DNA of 64,000 bases from DASRRB01 sp036732755 (GCA_036732755.1 DAINBU010000001.1:62001-126000); one strand, 5' to 3'. Positions 46,247 to 55,471 are shown, numbered from the stretch's first letter. The notes: generated from the sequence alone by a model not told the origin. Program-made: numbers and translations.

Positions 46247-47266
46247 ATGAAGCGTCGAACCGGATTCGCCGTCGCGTGCAGCGCGGGTCTCGTGTCGGCA
46301 TTCGTCGACCTCCGGGCGCAGGAGTCGAAGCCGCGGATCGACGACAAGAGCCGCAACGAACTCTGGGCCGTCGCGACGACGAAGCTGCCGACGTTTCCCG
46401 ATCTCCCTGCGCTGACGACGCCGGACCCTGGCGTGAAACTTCACGAAGTGTCGCTCGTCTGGGACCGGGGAACGAGCCGCCTCTGGATCTACCTGCCCGC
46501 CGGCGAACCAGCGAAGGCGACGCTGCCCTGTGTCTTCATCGCGCCCGCCGGAAGCAACCTGCTCTTCGGGATGGACCTCGGCGACGGCGATCGCGTCGAG
46601 CATCTGCCCTACGTGAAGGCTGGATTCGCGGTGGTCGCCTACGAGATCGAGGGCGCCTGCCCCCCCGAGAACGGGCGGACTCCCGAAGCGCTGTGGGCCG
46701 CCTCGCGTCGCTTCCAGTCGAGCTGTGCCGGATTGCAGAACGCGCGCGCCGCTCTCGAGTACGCGCTCGCAAGAGTGCCGTCGATCGATCCGAAGCGGCT
46801 CTTCGCCGCCGGCCACAGCTCGGCGGCGACGATGGCGCTGCTCTTCGCGGCGCACGAGCCGCGCCTGAAAGGTTGCGCCGCGTACGCGCCGATCGACGAC
46901 GTCCGCAAGCGGATCGGGGACGAGAACGTGGCGGAGTTCGAGCATCACCTGCCCGGACTCGGCAACTTCCTCGTGAAGTCCTCGCCGCGGACGCACGAGG
47001 CGCGCCTGAACTGTCCGCTCTTTCTCTTCCATGCGAAGGAGGACGCCACCGTGCCCTTCGCCGATTCCCAGGCCTTCGTCGACCGGCTGCGCGCCGCCGA
47101 CAAGAAGGTCACGTTCGAGACCGTCCCGGCCGGCGACCACTACCAGTCGATGCTCGAGGTCGGGGTCCCGAAGGCGATCGAATGGTTGAAGGCGCTGTCT
47201 GCGTCCGGCGCGGCGAAGCCCGACGCGAAGCCCGGAACGTCCGGCAAGCCCAAGCCGGGGAATTGA
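46247..47266 (+). CDS. Secreted alpha/beta hydrolase (dienelactone-hydrolase-like)
   Basis: The 339-residue product has a signal peptide (GFAVACSAGLVSAFVDLRAQ) and an alpha/beta-hydrolase fold. The nucleophile elbow is AAGHSSAATMA, the acid is likely in FHAKEDATVPFADS and the His in PAGDHYQSM. A Pro/Lys-rich tail ends the protein. The substrate is unknown; an esterase role at the cell envelope is likely. CGAGGGAG lies shortly before the ATG. It converges on the DUF1080 gene. Confidence 0.8.
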   Translation: MKRRTGFAVACSAGLVSAFVDLRAQESKPRIDDKSRNELWAVATTKLPTFPDLPALTTPDPGVKLHEVSLVWDRGTSRLWIYLPAGEPAKATLPCVFIAPAGSNLLFGMDLGDGDRVEHLPYVKAGFAVVAYEIEGACPPENGRTPEALWAASRRFQSSCAGLQNARAALEYALARVPSIDPKRLFAAGHSSAATMALLFAAHEPRLKGCAAYAPIDDVRKRIGDENVAEFEHHLPGLGNFLVKSSPRTHEARLNCPLFLFHAKEDATVPFADSQAFVDRLRAADKKVTFETVPAGDHYQSMLEVGVPKAIEWLKALSASGAAKPDAKPGTSGKPKPGN

Positions 47267-47270
47267 GCGG

Positions 47271-47288
47271 CGGACCCGGCCGGGTCCG
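47271..47288. terminator. 18-bp palindrome between convergent genes
   Basis: CGGACCCGGCCGGGTCCG is a perfect palindrome that lies 4 bases after one stop codon and 2 bases before the other. It can form a hairpin in both transcripts; there is no T-run, so it may act as a shared barrier or an imperfect terminator. Confidence 0.45.
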
Positions 47289-47290
47289 GT

Positions 47291-48637
47291 TCATCGCGCG
47301 GACGTCAGCTCGCGCAGGAAGACGTTCTTGAACCAGAGCACCGAGTTGTGGTGCTGCAGCTCGATCTGGCCGCTCGGGTAGATCGGCTGGTCGCGCTCCC
47401 AGTAGTTCTCGAGCGTCGTCGACGGGACGACCAGCTCCTCGTTCAGGAAGACGGTCACCCGGTCGCCCACCATCAGGATGCGGAAGTGGTTCCACTCGCC
47501 GGGCTTCTGGTCGGCGACGACGAGCGGCTTGTCGGCGTTCTTCTGGTTGTTGTAGAGGCCGCCCGAGCCGATCGGATTGTCCCAGATCTGCACCTGCGGG
47601 CTGCCGCGCAGGTAGATGCCGCTGTCGCCCGCCTTGTCGATCTTCCAGTCGACCCAGAGCTCGAAGTTGCGGTAGTCCTTCGCCGTGCAGAGGCTCTGCC
47701 CTTTTCCGTCGTAGAGCAGGCAGCCGTTCACGATCGACCAGTGGTCGCGCATCTGCTGGTCGGCCGCGACCTGCGCCGACTTCAGCGCGTCGGCGGCGAG
47801 GGCGCGGCGGCCGGGCGGCCCCTTGTCGGGGGAGACGAGCCCCTTCCAGCCGTTCAGGCCGCGGCCGTCGAAGAGCGCGACGAAGCCGGGCGGCGCCGTG
47901 TTGTCGGCGGCGGGCGTCGCGAGGTCGGCGACCTTGAGATTGCGGTAGCGGACGAGGCTGCGGTGGCCGAGGAACCCGATGTGGCCGCGCTCGCGCAACA
48001 TGCCGGGGTGCTCGGCGAGGATTCCCGGGTCGGTCACCGCGTTCAGGTCGGCGTCGTTGCTGAGCACGCCGTTGATCCAGACCTTGACATGACGGCCCAC
48101 CGCCCAGATCTCCATGCGGTTCCAGTTGCCGGCGGGCTTCAGCGCCCCGCGCTTCACCGGGGAGACCTTGTAGATCGAGCCGCAGTATTGGCCGGGGAGG
48201 AGCTTTTCGTACTGCGGGTCGAAGTCGTCGAGGACCTGCACCTCCATGCCGACGTAGGCGGCGTCGCCCTCGTAGGGCGCCCGGATGCCGATGCCGTTGT
48301 TGCCGCCCGGCTCGGTCTGGAACTCGACGCTGAAGGCGAAGTCGCCGAACTCCTTCTCGAGGAAGAGGTTGCCGCCGCCGTCCTTCGGGCAGACGATCGC
48401 CCCGTCCTCGACGACGTAGCCGCGCCCGTCGCCCCCGACGAGCTTCCACCCGGCGAGCGTCTTGCCGTCGAAGCAGGAGACGAGGCGGCTCGCGAAACTC
48501 GACGGGTCGCTCGGCGTCGGCCGGCTGCTCGCCGGACCGGCCAGCACAGGCGGCGGCCCGCCGACGTCGGCCGAGGGCTCGCTGCAGCCGGTGAAAGCGG
48601 CGAACGCGACGAGCAGCGCGAGAGGGAGCGATCGCAT
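47291..48637 (-). CDS. Lipoprotein with two DUF1080 domains
   Basis: The 448-residue product has a lipoprotein signal (LALLVAFAAFTGCSE) and two DUF1080 (3-keto-disaccharide hydrolase, LamG-like) domains. The first begins LVSCFDGKTLAGWKLVGGDG and has NNGIGIRAPYEGDAAYVGME; the second begins FVALFDGRGLNGWKG and has DSGIYLRGSPQVQIWDN. DUF1080 proteins are very common in planctomycetes and are linked to sugar processing at the surface. GGAGAAG precedes the ATG. The duplication within one chain suggests two binding sites; activity is unproven. Confidence 0.88.
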   Translation of the reverse strand: MRSLPLALLVAFAAFTGCSEPSADVGGPPPVLAGPASSRPTPSDPSSFASRLVSCFDGKTLAGWKLVGGDGRGYVVEDGAIVCPKDGGGNLFLEKEFGDFAFSVEFQTEPGGNNGIGIRAPYEGDAAYVGMEVQVLDDFDPQYEKLLPGQYCGSIYKVSPVKRGALKPAGNWNRMEIWAVGRHVKVWINGVLSNDADLNAVTDPGILAEHPGMLRERGHIGFLGHRSLVRYRNLKVADLATPAADNTAPPGFVALFDGRGLNGWKGLVSPDKGPPGRRALAADALKSAQVAADQQMRDHWSIVNGCLLYDGKGQSLCTAKDYRNFELWVDWKIDKAGDSGIYLRGSPQVQIWDNPIGSGGLYNNQKNADKPLVVADQKPGEWNHFRILMVGDRVTVFLNEELVVPSTTLENYWERDQPIYPSGQIELQHHNSVLWFKNVFLRELTSAR

Positions 48638-48713
48638 CCGCTTCTCCGAGGCGGGACGGGAATCGGCGGGGCGATCATGCGAGCGGCTGCAGCGGCGCGC
48701 AACGGAGCGCCGA

Positions 48714-48719
48714 TATGCT
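48714..48719 (+). promoter_or_regulatory. Candidate -10 box of the coiled-coil lipoprotein gene
   Basis: TATGCT lies 42 bases before the ATG at 48762, in a region otherwise almost pure G/C. No matching -35 box is evident. Confidence 0.25.
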
Positions 48720-48761
48720 CGCGTCGTCGGAAGGGTCCGGTCCCGAGGAGGAGGAACTCGC

Positions 48762-49562
48762 ATGCGTCGCCCGCTCGTCCCCGCCGTCTTCCTGGTCTGC
48801 TGCGCCGTCGGCTGCGATTCGATGACGACGAAGGATCCGGCGACCCCGGCCGAAGCGCCGGCGACGGGCGCAGCGCCGCAGGCGGGTGCGCCGGGTGCGC
48901 CGAGTCCGGCGGGCGCCTCCGCGCCGGCGCCCGCGGCGCAGGCGGCGCCGAGCGCCGAAGACTTGAAGCAGAAGGCCGAGGACGCCGCGGCGCAGCTCGA
49001 GCTGGCCCGGATCAAGCTCGACCGCGCGAACATGGACGCCGACCAGCAGCGGATCGACGGCGCGGCGGCGGTGCAGAAGGCGCAGTTCGAGCTCTCCGTC
49101 GCGAACAAGGCGCGCGACCACTACGTGAACGTCGAGATGCCGCAGAAGAGCGCGCGCGCCCAGCTCGACCTGCAGCAGGCGAAGGACTCGCTCACCGAGC
49201 AGGAGGAGGAGCTGCAGCAGCTCGAGCTCATGTACTCGAAGGATGATCTCGCCGACAAGACCAAGGAGATCGTGCTGGCGCGCTCGAAGCGGCGCCTCGA
49301 GCGGCTGCGGCAGAACCTCGTGCTGCAGCAGAAGGACCTCGACGACCTCGTGAACGTCCAGCAGCCCGAAGCGCTCCGCAAGCTCGAGGCGGCCGTCACC
49401 GACAAGACCGGCGACCTGCGTCGAGCGGAGTTCGGGCTGCGCAGCGGACAGATCGACAAGGACCTGGCGGTCAAGACGCAGCAGAACGAGGTCAACAAGC
49501 TCGTTCGCGAGATCGACAAGGCGAAGCAGAAGGCGGCCCATCCTGAAGCGGGCGCGCAGTGA
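48762..49562 (+). CDS. Coiled-coil lipoprotein
   Basis: The 266-residue product has a lipoprotein signal (FLVCCAVGCDSM) and a Pro/Ala linker (~residues 25-65). A long charged helical region follows with heptad-like spacing (EEELQQLELMYSKDDLADKT, RRLERLRQNLVLQQKDLDDL), which predicts a coiled coil to the C-terminus. GAGGAGGAGG stands just before the ATG. The next gene begins 7 bases after its stop, so they are co-transcribed. No enzymatic motif is seen; an envelope scaffold is a reasonable guess. Confidence 0.75.
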   Translation: MRRPLVPAVFLVCCAVGCDSMTTKDPATPAEAPATGAAPQAGAPGAPSPAGASAPAPAAQAAPSAEDLKQKAEDAAAQLELARIKLDRANMDADQQRIDGAAAVQKAQFELSVANKARDHYVNVEMPQKSARAQLDLQQAKDSLTEQEEELQQLELMYSKDDLADKTKEIVLARSKRRLERLRQNLVLQQKDLDDLVNVQQPEALRKLEAAVTDKTGDLRRAEFGLRSGQIDKDLAVKTQQNEVNKLVREIDKAKQKAAHPEAGAQ

Positions 49563-49569
49563 CGCGGCC

Positions 49570-50760
49570 GTGAGTCCTCTCCGGATCCTCGCGCCGGGAG
49601 CGGCGCTCGCGTTCGCGGCGGCGCTCGGTGCGCCGCAGGACGCGGGAACGCCGCCGGCCGGCGGCGCCGCTCCCGCCGTCGCGAAGGCGCCGTCGCTCGA
49701 CGCGACCGTCGCCGACGCCGTCGCGAAGGGCGTCGCCTACCTGCGCTCGGCGCAGGAGAAGGACGGCAGCTTCGGCACGCCGCGCAACGTGATGTTCAAC
49801 GAGTCGTTCGCGACGCTCCACACCTACGAGGCGTGGACCTACGCGACGACCGGGCTTTGCGCGATGGCGCTGGCCGAGGGCGGGACGACGGCGGCCGACG
49901 AGGTCGCCCTCGACAAGGCCGTCGACGGGCTGCTGAAGCGTCCGCTCCCCAGGCGCGTCTCGGATTGGGACACCGACAATGTCTGGGCCTACGTCTACGG
50001 CGTGCAGGCGTTCGCGCGCCTCCTCCCGCTGGAGCGCTTCGCGAAGGACCCGCGCCGGCCGGCGATGGTGGCGCGCGCGACGGAGCTGATCGCGGCGCTC
50101 GAGCGCTGGCAGACGCCGTTCGGCGGCTGGGCCTACTACGACTTCGACGCGACCACCATCCCGCCGGTCTGGACCACGTCGTTCACGACCGCGGCCGCGG
50201 TGATCGGCCTGCTCGACGCGGAGAAGGCGGGGCTCGAGGTCGACCCGCGCATGCTGAACAAGGCGCTCGCGTGCGTCGCGCACGCCCGCCTGCCGACCGG
50301 CGCCTTCACCTACAACGTGAGCGCGGTGAGCTCGCCGGCGAACCTCGAGTTCATCGACCAGGTGAAGGGGTCGCTCGGCCGCATCCAGGTCGGGAACGTC
50401 GCGCTGGTGCGCGGTGGCCTGCTCGAACCGAAGGTGGTGAAGCAGGGGCTCGAGCAGTTCTTCGAGCACCACCGCTTCCTCGCGGTCGCCCGCAAGAAGC
50501 CGATCCCCCACGAGTCGTGGTACGCGGTCGCCGCCTACTTCTTCCTGTTCGGCCACTACTACGCGAGCGAGGCGATCGAGCTGCTGCCGACCGACCAGCG
50601 CGCGCCGTTCGCGAAGCAGCTGCAGCAGAAGCTGCTCGAGATCCAGGAGGAGGACGGCGCGTTCTGGGACTTCCACATCAGCGAGTACACGCGCTCCTAC
50701 GGGACGGCGTTCGCCGTGCTCGCGCTGCAGCGCACGCGCCGCGCGACCAGCAGCCGCTGA
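49570..50760 (+). CDS. Secreted alpha/alpha-toroid (squalene-cyclase/prenyltransferase-like) protein
   Basis: The 396-residue product (GTG start) has a signal peptide (LAPGAALAFAAALGAPQDA) and a helical toroid with repeats typical of prenyltransferase/squalene-oxidase folds: AVAKGVAYLRSAQEKDGSFG, FGGWAYYDFDATTIPPVWTT and EIQEEDGAFWDFHISEYTRS. The DxDD or zinc catalytic motifs of true cyclases and prenyltransferases are not seen, so it is probably not an enzyme of isoprenoid metabolism. It follows the coiled-coil lipoprotein closely and resembles the anchored protein at 58464-60167. Confidence 0.8.
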   Translation: MSPLRILAPGAALAFAAALGAPQDAGTPPAGGAAPAVAKAPSLDATVADAVAKGVAYLRSAQEKDGSFGTPRNVMFNESFATLHTYEAWTYATTGLCAMALAEGGTTAADEVALDKAVDGLLKRPLPRRVSDWDTDNVWAYVYGVQAFARLLPLERFAKDPRRPAMVARATELIAALERWQTPFGGWAYYDFDATTIPPVWTTSFTTAAAVIGLLDAEKAGLEVDPRMLNKALACVAHARLPTGAFTYNVSAVSSPANLEFIDQVKGSLGRIQVGNVALVRGGLLEPKVVKQGLEQFFEHHRFLAVARKKPIPHESWYAVAAYFFLFGHYYASEAIELLPTDQRAPFAKQLQQKLLEIQEEDGAFWDFHISEYTRSYGTAFAVLALQRTRRATSSR

Positions 50761-50798
50761 CGCGGCGCGCGCCGCCTTCCCCGCCTCGCCGCTTCGCG

Positions 50799-50804
50799 TA
50801 AGCT
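50799..50804 (+). promoter_or_regulatory. Candidate -10 box of the saccharopine-dehydrogenase-like gene
   Basis: TAAGCT lies 40 bases before the ATG at 50844 in a C/G-rich context, identical to the hexamer before the DUF1501 gene. Confidence 0.25.
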
Positions 50805-50843
50805 CCGCGCCCCGGTCTGCGCGCCGGGTGCGGAGTCCTGACG

Positions 50844-51995
50844 ATGCGGATGCTCGTGCTCGGCGCCGGCCTGCAGGGATCGGCGGCGGCCTTCGATCTC
50901 CTGCAGCAGAAAGACGTCGAGGAGGTGCGCCTCGCCGACGTCTCGATCGGGAAGCTCCGGCCCTTCCTCCAGCCCTTCCTCGCGGACGGGAAGGGCCGGC
51001 TGACGACGATCGAGCTCGACGTCAAGGACGAGGCGGCGGTGAAGCGCGCGCTCCAAGGCGTCGACGCGGCGCTCTCGGCGGTGCCCTACTACCTGAACGG
51101 TCCGCTCGCGGCGCTCGCCGCGGCGGCGGGCGTCCACTGGTGCGACCTCGGCGGCAAGACGGAGATCGTCTTCGAGCAGAAGAAGCTGGCGCCGCTCGCC
51201 GAGAAGAAGGGGATCACGATCGTCCCCGACTGCGGGCTCGCGCCGGGCCTCGTGAACGTCCTGGCCGAGGCGGCGATCAAGAAGCTCGACGTGGTCGACT
51301 CGTGCCGTCTCTTCGTGGGCGGGCTGCCGCAGAAGCCCGAGCCGCCGCTCAACTACCAACTGGTCTATTCGCTCGAGGGCGTGCTCGACTACTACACGTC
51401 CGATTCGTTCGTGCTGGAGAACGGGCGGCCGGCGAAGCGCGCCGCGCTCTCCGAGCTCGAGCCGGTCGACTTCGCGCCGCCGCTCGGCCGCCTCGAGGCG
51501 TTCCACACGGCCGGCGGCCTCTCGACCATGAGCTTCAAGTACGAGGGGAAGATCGGCCGCATGGAGTACAAGACGCTGCGCTACCCCGGCCATGCGAAGA
51601 TCATGGAGGCGCTGCGCGACCTCGGCTTCTTCTCGTCGGAGGAGGTCGACGTGAAGGGCGCGCGCGTGAAGCCGCGCGACCTCGTGATCTCCGTGCTGCG
51701 GCCGAAGCTCGACAAGCCTCGCGGCCGCGACCTCGTCGCGCTGCGCGTCGTCTGCGAAGGGAAGCGGGCCGGCGCGCCGGCGCGCGCCGGCTTCGAGCTG
51801 GTCGATGCCTACGACGTGGAGAACGGCATCAGCGCGATGATGCGGACGACCGGGTACTCGCTGTCCGTGACCGCCCAGATGCAGGTCCGCAAGGAGATCG
51901 CTCCGGCCGGCGTCTGGACTCCCGACGAGTGCGTGCCGGCCGACCCATACCTCGCGGCGCTCGCTCGACGCGGCATCCGGGTCCGCGAGATCTGA
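50844..51995 (+). CDS. Saccharopine-dehydrogenase-like NAD(P) oxidoreductase
   Basis: The 383-residue product has an N-terminal Rossmann fold (MLVLGAGLQGSAAAFDLLQQ, GxGxxG type) and the Sacchrp_dh_NADP pattern (ALSAVPYYLNGPLAALAAAA, HWCDLGGKTEIV), then the GLAPGLVNVLAEAA segment typical of saccharopine reductase and lysine 6-dehydrogenase relatives. The exact substrate is uncertain; lysine or a related amino acid is likely. The pirin gene follows 13 bases after its stop. Confidence 0.85.
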   Translation: MRMLVLGAGLQGSAAAFDLLQQKDVEEVRLADVSIGKLRPFLQPFLADGKGRLTTIELDVKDEAAVKRALQGVDAALSAVPYYLNGPLAALAAAAGVHWCDLGGKTEIVFEQKKLAPLAEKKGITIVPDCGLAPGLVNVLAEAAIKKLDVVDSCRLFVGGLPQKPEPPLNYQLVYSLEGVLDYYTSDSFVLENGRPAKRAALSELEPVDFAPPLGRLEAFHTAGGLSTMSFKYEGKIGRMEYKTLRYPGHAKIMEALRDLGFFSSEEVDVKGARVKPRDLVISVLRPKLDKPRGRDLVALRVVCEGKRAGAPARAGFELVDAYDVENGISAMMRTTGYSLSVTAQMQVRKEIAPAGVWTPDECVPADPYLAALARRGIRVREI

Positions 51996-52008
51996 ACGGA
52001 GGCGAGCG

Positions 52009-52728
52009 ATGGTCCGGGTGCGACGGAGCGGCGAGCGCGGCGTGACCGAGATCGGCTGGCTCGACAGCCGCCACACCTTCTCCTTCGGCGAGTACCGCGA
52101 CCCGGGGCACGTCCGCTTCCGCTCGCTGCGCGTGATCAACGAGGACCGCGTCGCGCCGCGCTCCGGCTTCCCGACCCATCCGCACGCCGACATGGAGATC
52201 GTCACCTACGTCGTCTCCGGCGCGCTGCACCACCAGGACAGCATGGGGAACGGCTCGACGATCACGCCCGGCGAGGTCCAGCGCATGAGCGCCGGCACCG
52301 GCATCGAGCACAGCGAGGTGAACTCCTCGTCCACGGAGCCGGTGCACCTGCTCCAGATCTGGATCTTCCCGGAGCGGCGCGGCCTCGCGCCCGGCTACGA
52401 GCAGAAGCGCTTCCCCGACGCCGAGCGGCGCGGCCGGTTGCGCCTCGTCGCGGCGCGCGACGGGCGCGACGGCGCCGTCACGATCCACCAGGACGCCGCG
52501 ATCTGGGCGGCGACGCTGCCGGCCGGCGCGCGCGTCGAGCATGCGCTCGCGCGCGGGCGGGGCGCCTGGCTGCAGCTGATCCGCGGCGAGCTCGACGTCA
52601 CGACGGACGGCGGCGCGACCGCGGCGACGCGTCTCGCGGCGGGGGACGGGGCGGCGATCGAGGACGCGTCGAACCTCGCGATCCAGGCGGCCGCCGAGGC
52701 GGAGCTCCTGCTCTTCGACCTCGCCTGA
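52009..52728 (+). CDS. Pirin-family bicupin protein (YhhW-like)
   Basis: The 239-residue product matches the pirin/YhhW group: IGWLDSRHTFSFGEYRDPGH, GFPTHPHADMEIVTYVVSGA (metal-binding His residues), GSTITPGEVQRMSAGTGIEH and SEVNSSSTEPVHLLQIWIFP. Some members show quercetin 2,3-dioxygenase activity. Downstream of the saccharopine-dehydrogenase-like gene and probably co-transcribed; the link between them is unknown. Confidence 0.9.
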   Translation: MVRVRRSGERGVTEIGWLDSRHTFSFGEYRDPGHVRFRSLRVINEDRVAPRSGFPTHPHADMEIVTYVVSGALHHQDSMGNGSTITPGEVQRMSAGTGIEHSEVNSSSTEPVHLLQIWIFPERRGLAPGYEQKRFPDAERRGRLRLVAARDGRDGAVTIHQDAAIWAATLPAGARVEHALARGRGAWLQLIRGELDVTTDGGATAATRLAAGDGAAIEDASNLAIQAAAEAELLLFDLA

Positions 52729-52753
52729 CCGGGACGCTTCGCGAGCGATCAGC

Positions 52754-54277
52754 TCACTGCAGCGTCTTGATCTTCATCTTGGAGATGCGGAGCTTCGTGC
52801 CGGGATTGACCTCGAAGCCGATGGCGCCCTTGCGCGCCTTGTTCCACGGCAGCGTCTCCTTGATCTCGCCGCTCTGGAGGTCGTCCTCGAGGAAGCGCCA
52901 GGTGAACTGGTCGCCGATGACGGCGAAGCGCACCTTGGTCAGCTTGCCCGGCTGCACGTTCTGCGACTGGCCCTCCGTCTCGAGCCGCCGGCACGGCGTC
53001 GCCTCGGTCGCGCGGCTGCCGAGGTGGAAGTAGAGGATCACGACGCCCTTGTCGATCGTGAACTCGAGGTCGACCACGAAGTTGCGCGGCGACTCGAGGT
53101 CGAGGATCGAGACGATCGTCGCCTTCTTGCCGCCCTCCGCGCCGCCGTCGATCTCGAGCCCGCCGTTGAGCGCCTGGAAGCGCTTGGGGTTCCACTTGGT
53201 CGCCTGCGGCGGGGTGAGCAGGTCGGTCTGCGACGCGTTCTCGATCGCGGACGAGTCGCCGCCCATGAAGAGCTGCACGGCCGTGCGGTCGCCCGCCTCG
53301 GCGACCTCCTTGTAGAGCGGCTGGAAGAAGTTCCGGTCGTCCTGGCTCTTGGTGGCGGCCTCCGCCTTGACCGCGGCCTCGAGCATCCCGCGCAGCTCGT
53401 CCTCCGCCTGGTAGTAGCGGTTGAGCGCGAGGCGCGGCTGGCTCGCGTTGCCGTTGGCGAAGGCGATCGATTCGTCGTGGAGCTTGGTGGCGTAGAGGTG
53501 CGAGCACTCCGCGACCGCGTCCTTCACGCGCTTCTTGAACGTCTCGGTCCCGATCTCCATGCGCGACAGCTCGGAGAGCTTGGTCTGCATGTCGCGGACG
53601 TTCTCGACGTTGAGCCCCGCCGCGTTCTTGAGCCCCGCCTCGACGCCGGCGAGCTTGTCCTCCATGTCCTTCATCTGCTGGCTCTGCTCGAGGAGCACGC
53701 GCGACTTGGTGATCGCGCTCTGCGTCTCGGTGCGGTAGTCCTCGTCGTGCTCCCAGATCTCCTTGTGGGAGTCGGCCCAGGTGAGGATCTCCTGGGCCGC
53801 CTTCGCGCCGTTCACGTCGTTGGCCACGATGCGGTCGCGGATGTAGGTGATGAACTCGCGCTGCGACTGCTGGAGCGCGGCGAGGGTGGCGGCCTCGGCC
53901 TTGTGCTTGCCGTTGACGACGATCACGACGATGAGCACGAGGACCATCAGGCCGCCCGCGATGCCGAAGCCGATCTTGACGATCGGCTCGACCGTCGGCT
54001 TCTCGAGCAGCTCGGGGTGGTGGAGATGCGCGTGCTGCGCGGCGTGCGCCGCGGCGACCTGCTTCGCGGTCAGCCGCGAGGCCGCGCGGCCCTGCGCCGC
54101 GCGCGGAGCGGGAGCGGGCGGCAGCGCCGCGGCGCGTGCCGGCGCGCGTGCCGCGGGGCGCGCCTTCGCGCGCGACGGGATGATCTCCTCCGGCTCCTCC
54201 GGCGGCGCGCAGTTCGGGCAGTCGGGCGCGCTCGGCGTCGGCGTGTACTTCTTCCCGCAGTTCTCGCAGATGGCCAT
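52754..54277 (-). CDS. Zinc-ribbon membrane protein with a C-terminal beta-sandwich
   Basis: The 507-residue product begins with a zinc ribbon (Cys4, Cys7, Cys20, Cys23) and a disordered Pro/Ala/Arg-rich stretch. One membrane segment follows (FGIAGGLMVLVLIVVIVVNG, ~103-122), then a long helical part with coiled-coil character and a C-terminal jelly-roll of the DUF1080/LamG type (PRNFVVDLEFTIDKGVVILY, KGAIGFEVNPGTKLRI). The ribbon would be cytoplasmic and the sandwich outside. It is the last gene of a four-gene minus-strand set with the TPR proteins. Confidence 0.75.
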   Translation of the reverse strand: MAICENCGKKYTPTPSAPDCPNCAPPEEPEEIIPSRAKARPAARAPARAAALPPAPAPRAAQGRAASRLTAKQVAAAHAAQHAHLHHPELLEKPTVEPIVKIGFGIAGGLMVLVLIVVIVVNGKHKAEAATLAALQQSQREFITYIRDRIVANDVNGAKAAQEILTWADSHKEIWEHDEDYRTETQSAITKSRVLLEQSQQMKDMEDKLAGVEAGLKNAAGLNVENVRDMQTKLSELSRMEIGTETFKKRVKDAVAECSHLYATKLHDESIAFANGNASQPRLALNRYYQAEDELRGMLEAAVKAEAATKSQDDRNFFQPLYKEVAEAGDRTAVQLFMGGDSSAIENASQTDLLTPPQATKWNPKRFQALNGGLEIDGGAEGGKKATIVSILDLESPRNFVVDLEFTIDKGVVILYFHLGSRATEATPCRRLETEGQSQNVQPGKLTKVRFAVIGDQFTWRFLEDDLQSGEIKETLPWNKARKGAIGFEVNPGTKLRISKMKIKTLQ

Positions 54278-54333
54278 GGAAGGTTCCTGACGGTCCTCTC
54301 AGCCGGGGTTTTGGATCGGGGCGCCCGCGCGAC

Positions 54334-55428
54334 TCAGGACTTGAGAAGCCGCGAGGTCGGGAACAGCCGCTTCAGGTCATCCTGCCGCTTCTGGGCGCGC
54401 TCGACCAGCGCGGCCTTGCGGTCCTTGTTGTTCTCGAGATCGGCGAGCGCCTGGAGGCAGCGCGCCGAGCCGGCGAGCGCGCGCTCGAGCTCCTCGGGCG
54501 GCTCGGCCGGCGCGGGCGCGTCGACGACGACGGCGCGCAGGTAGGCGAGCAGCCCCTCCTCGAGCGCGTCGACGTCCTTCTTGCCGACCGCGCCGTCCCA
54601 CCAGGCGTCGCCGAGGCCGTTCCACGCGCCGGCGGAGACGAGCGGCGGCGGCCGCTTCTCGAGGAGCTCGCGGTAGCGCTTGACCGCGTCGTCCTTCTTG
54701 CCGGCGCCCTGGAGCGCGCGCGCCACGCCGAGCTGCGCGGCCGCCACGTAGTCGGCCGGCATCTCCTTCACGACGGCGACGCGCTCGTAGGCGGTCTGCG
54801 CGTCGGCGAACTTCTTCTGCCCCTCGAGCGCGCGGCCGCGCAGCAGGTCGAGCGCGGCGAGCTGCGCGGCGTCGGCGTTGGCGCTGCGCGCGTCGCTGGT
54901 CATCTCGTCGACGGCGCGCAGCGCGCCGCCCGGGTCGTTGCGGGCGAGCAGCGCGAGCACGAGCCAGCTGCCGCCGCCCAGGAGGTAGCGCCCGTTCGGG
55001 TAGCTCTTGGCGAGCTCGCGCCACGTCGCGAGCGCCTTGTCGTCGTCGCCCTTCACCTCGCAGACGCGCGCGAGCTCGAAGAGGACCTCCTGGCGGAGGG
55101 GCGCGCGCATCTTCTTGTCGGCGGCGAGCCGCTCGAGGGCGGCGATCCCCTCGTCGCGCTTGCCCTCGGCGAACTGCTGGCGGGCGGCGTCGAACTCCTT
55201 GGCGCCGCCGTACTGCACGCTCGAGACGGAGGTCCATGCCACCGTCTCGGTCTTCTTGCCGACCGCGAGCACGCAGCCGGCCGCCTCGGCCGCCTGGACC
55301 TTGCCGCTGCGCGTCGTGCCGTCGCGCATCACGAGGGTGTCGTCGTCGGCGCCCGGTCCGCCGCGTCCGCCGGGCAGGACGGCGAGGAAAGCGACCGTCA
55401 TGAGGTTCATGGGCATGGGCCTCAGCAT
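54334..55428 (-). CDS. Secreted TPR-repeat protein
   Basis: The product (364 residues from the first ATG) carries a short hydrophobic start (MNLMTVAFLAVLPGG), a small SH3-like strand region (DTLVMRDGTTRSGKV, WTSVSSVQYGG) and then about six tetratricopeptide-like helical pairs (FAEGKRDEGIAALERLAADK, KKFADAQTAYERVAVVKEMP). GAGG lies 9 bases before the ATG at 55410, so translation may begin there. It lies between a larger TPR protein and the zinc-ribbon protein; a role in envelope complex assembly is inferred. Confidence 0.75.
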   Translation of the reverse strand: MLRPMPMNLMTVAFLAVLPGGRGGPGADDDTLVMRDGTTRSGKVQAAEAAGCVLAVGKKTETVAWTSVSSVQYGGAKEFDAARQQFAEGKRDEGIAALERLAADKKMRAPLRQEVLFELARVCEVKGDDDKALATWRELAKSYPNGRYLLGGGSWLVLALLARNDPGGALRAVDEMTSDARSANADAAQLAALDLLRGRALEGQKKFADAQTAYERVAVVKEMPADYVAAAQLGVARALQGAGKKDDAVKRYRELLEKRPPPLVSAGAWNGLGDAWWDGAVGKKDVDALEEGLLAYLRAVVVDAPAPAEPPEELERALAGSARCLQALADLENNKDRKAALVERAQKRQDDLKRLFPTSRLLKS

Positions 55429-55471
55429 GGAGATGTCGGATCCGTCGGTCGGTTCGCGAAGGGCGCGGCGA

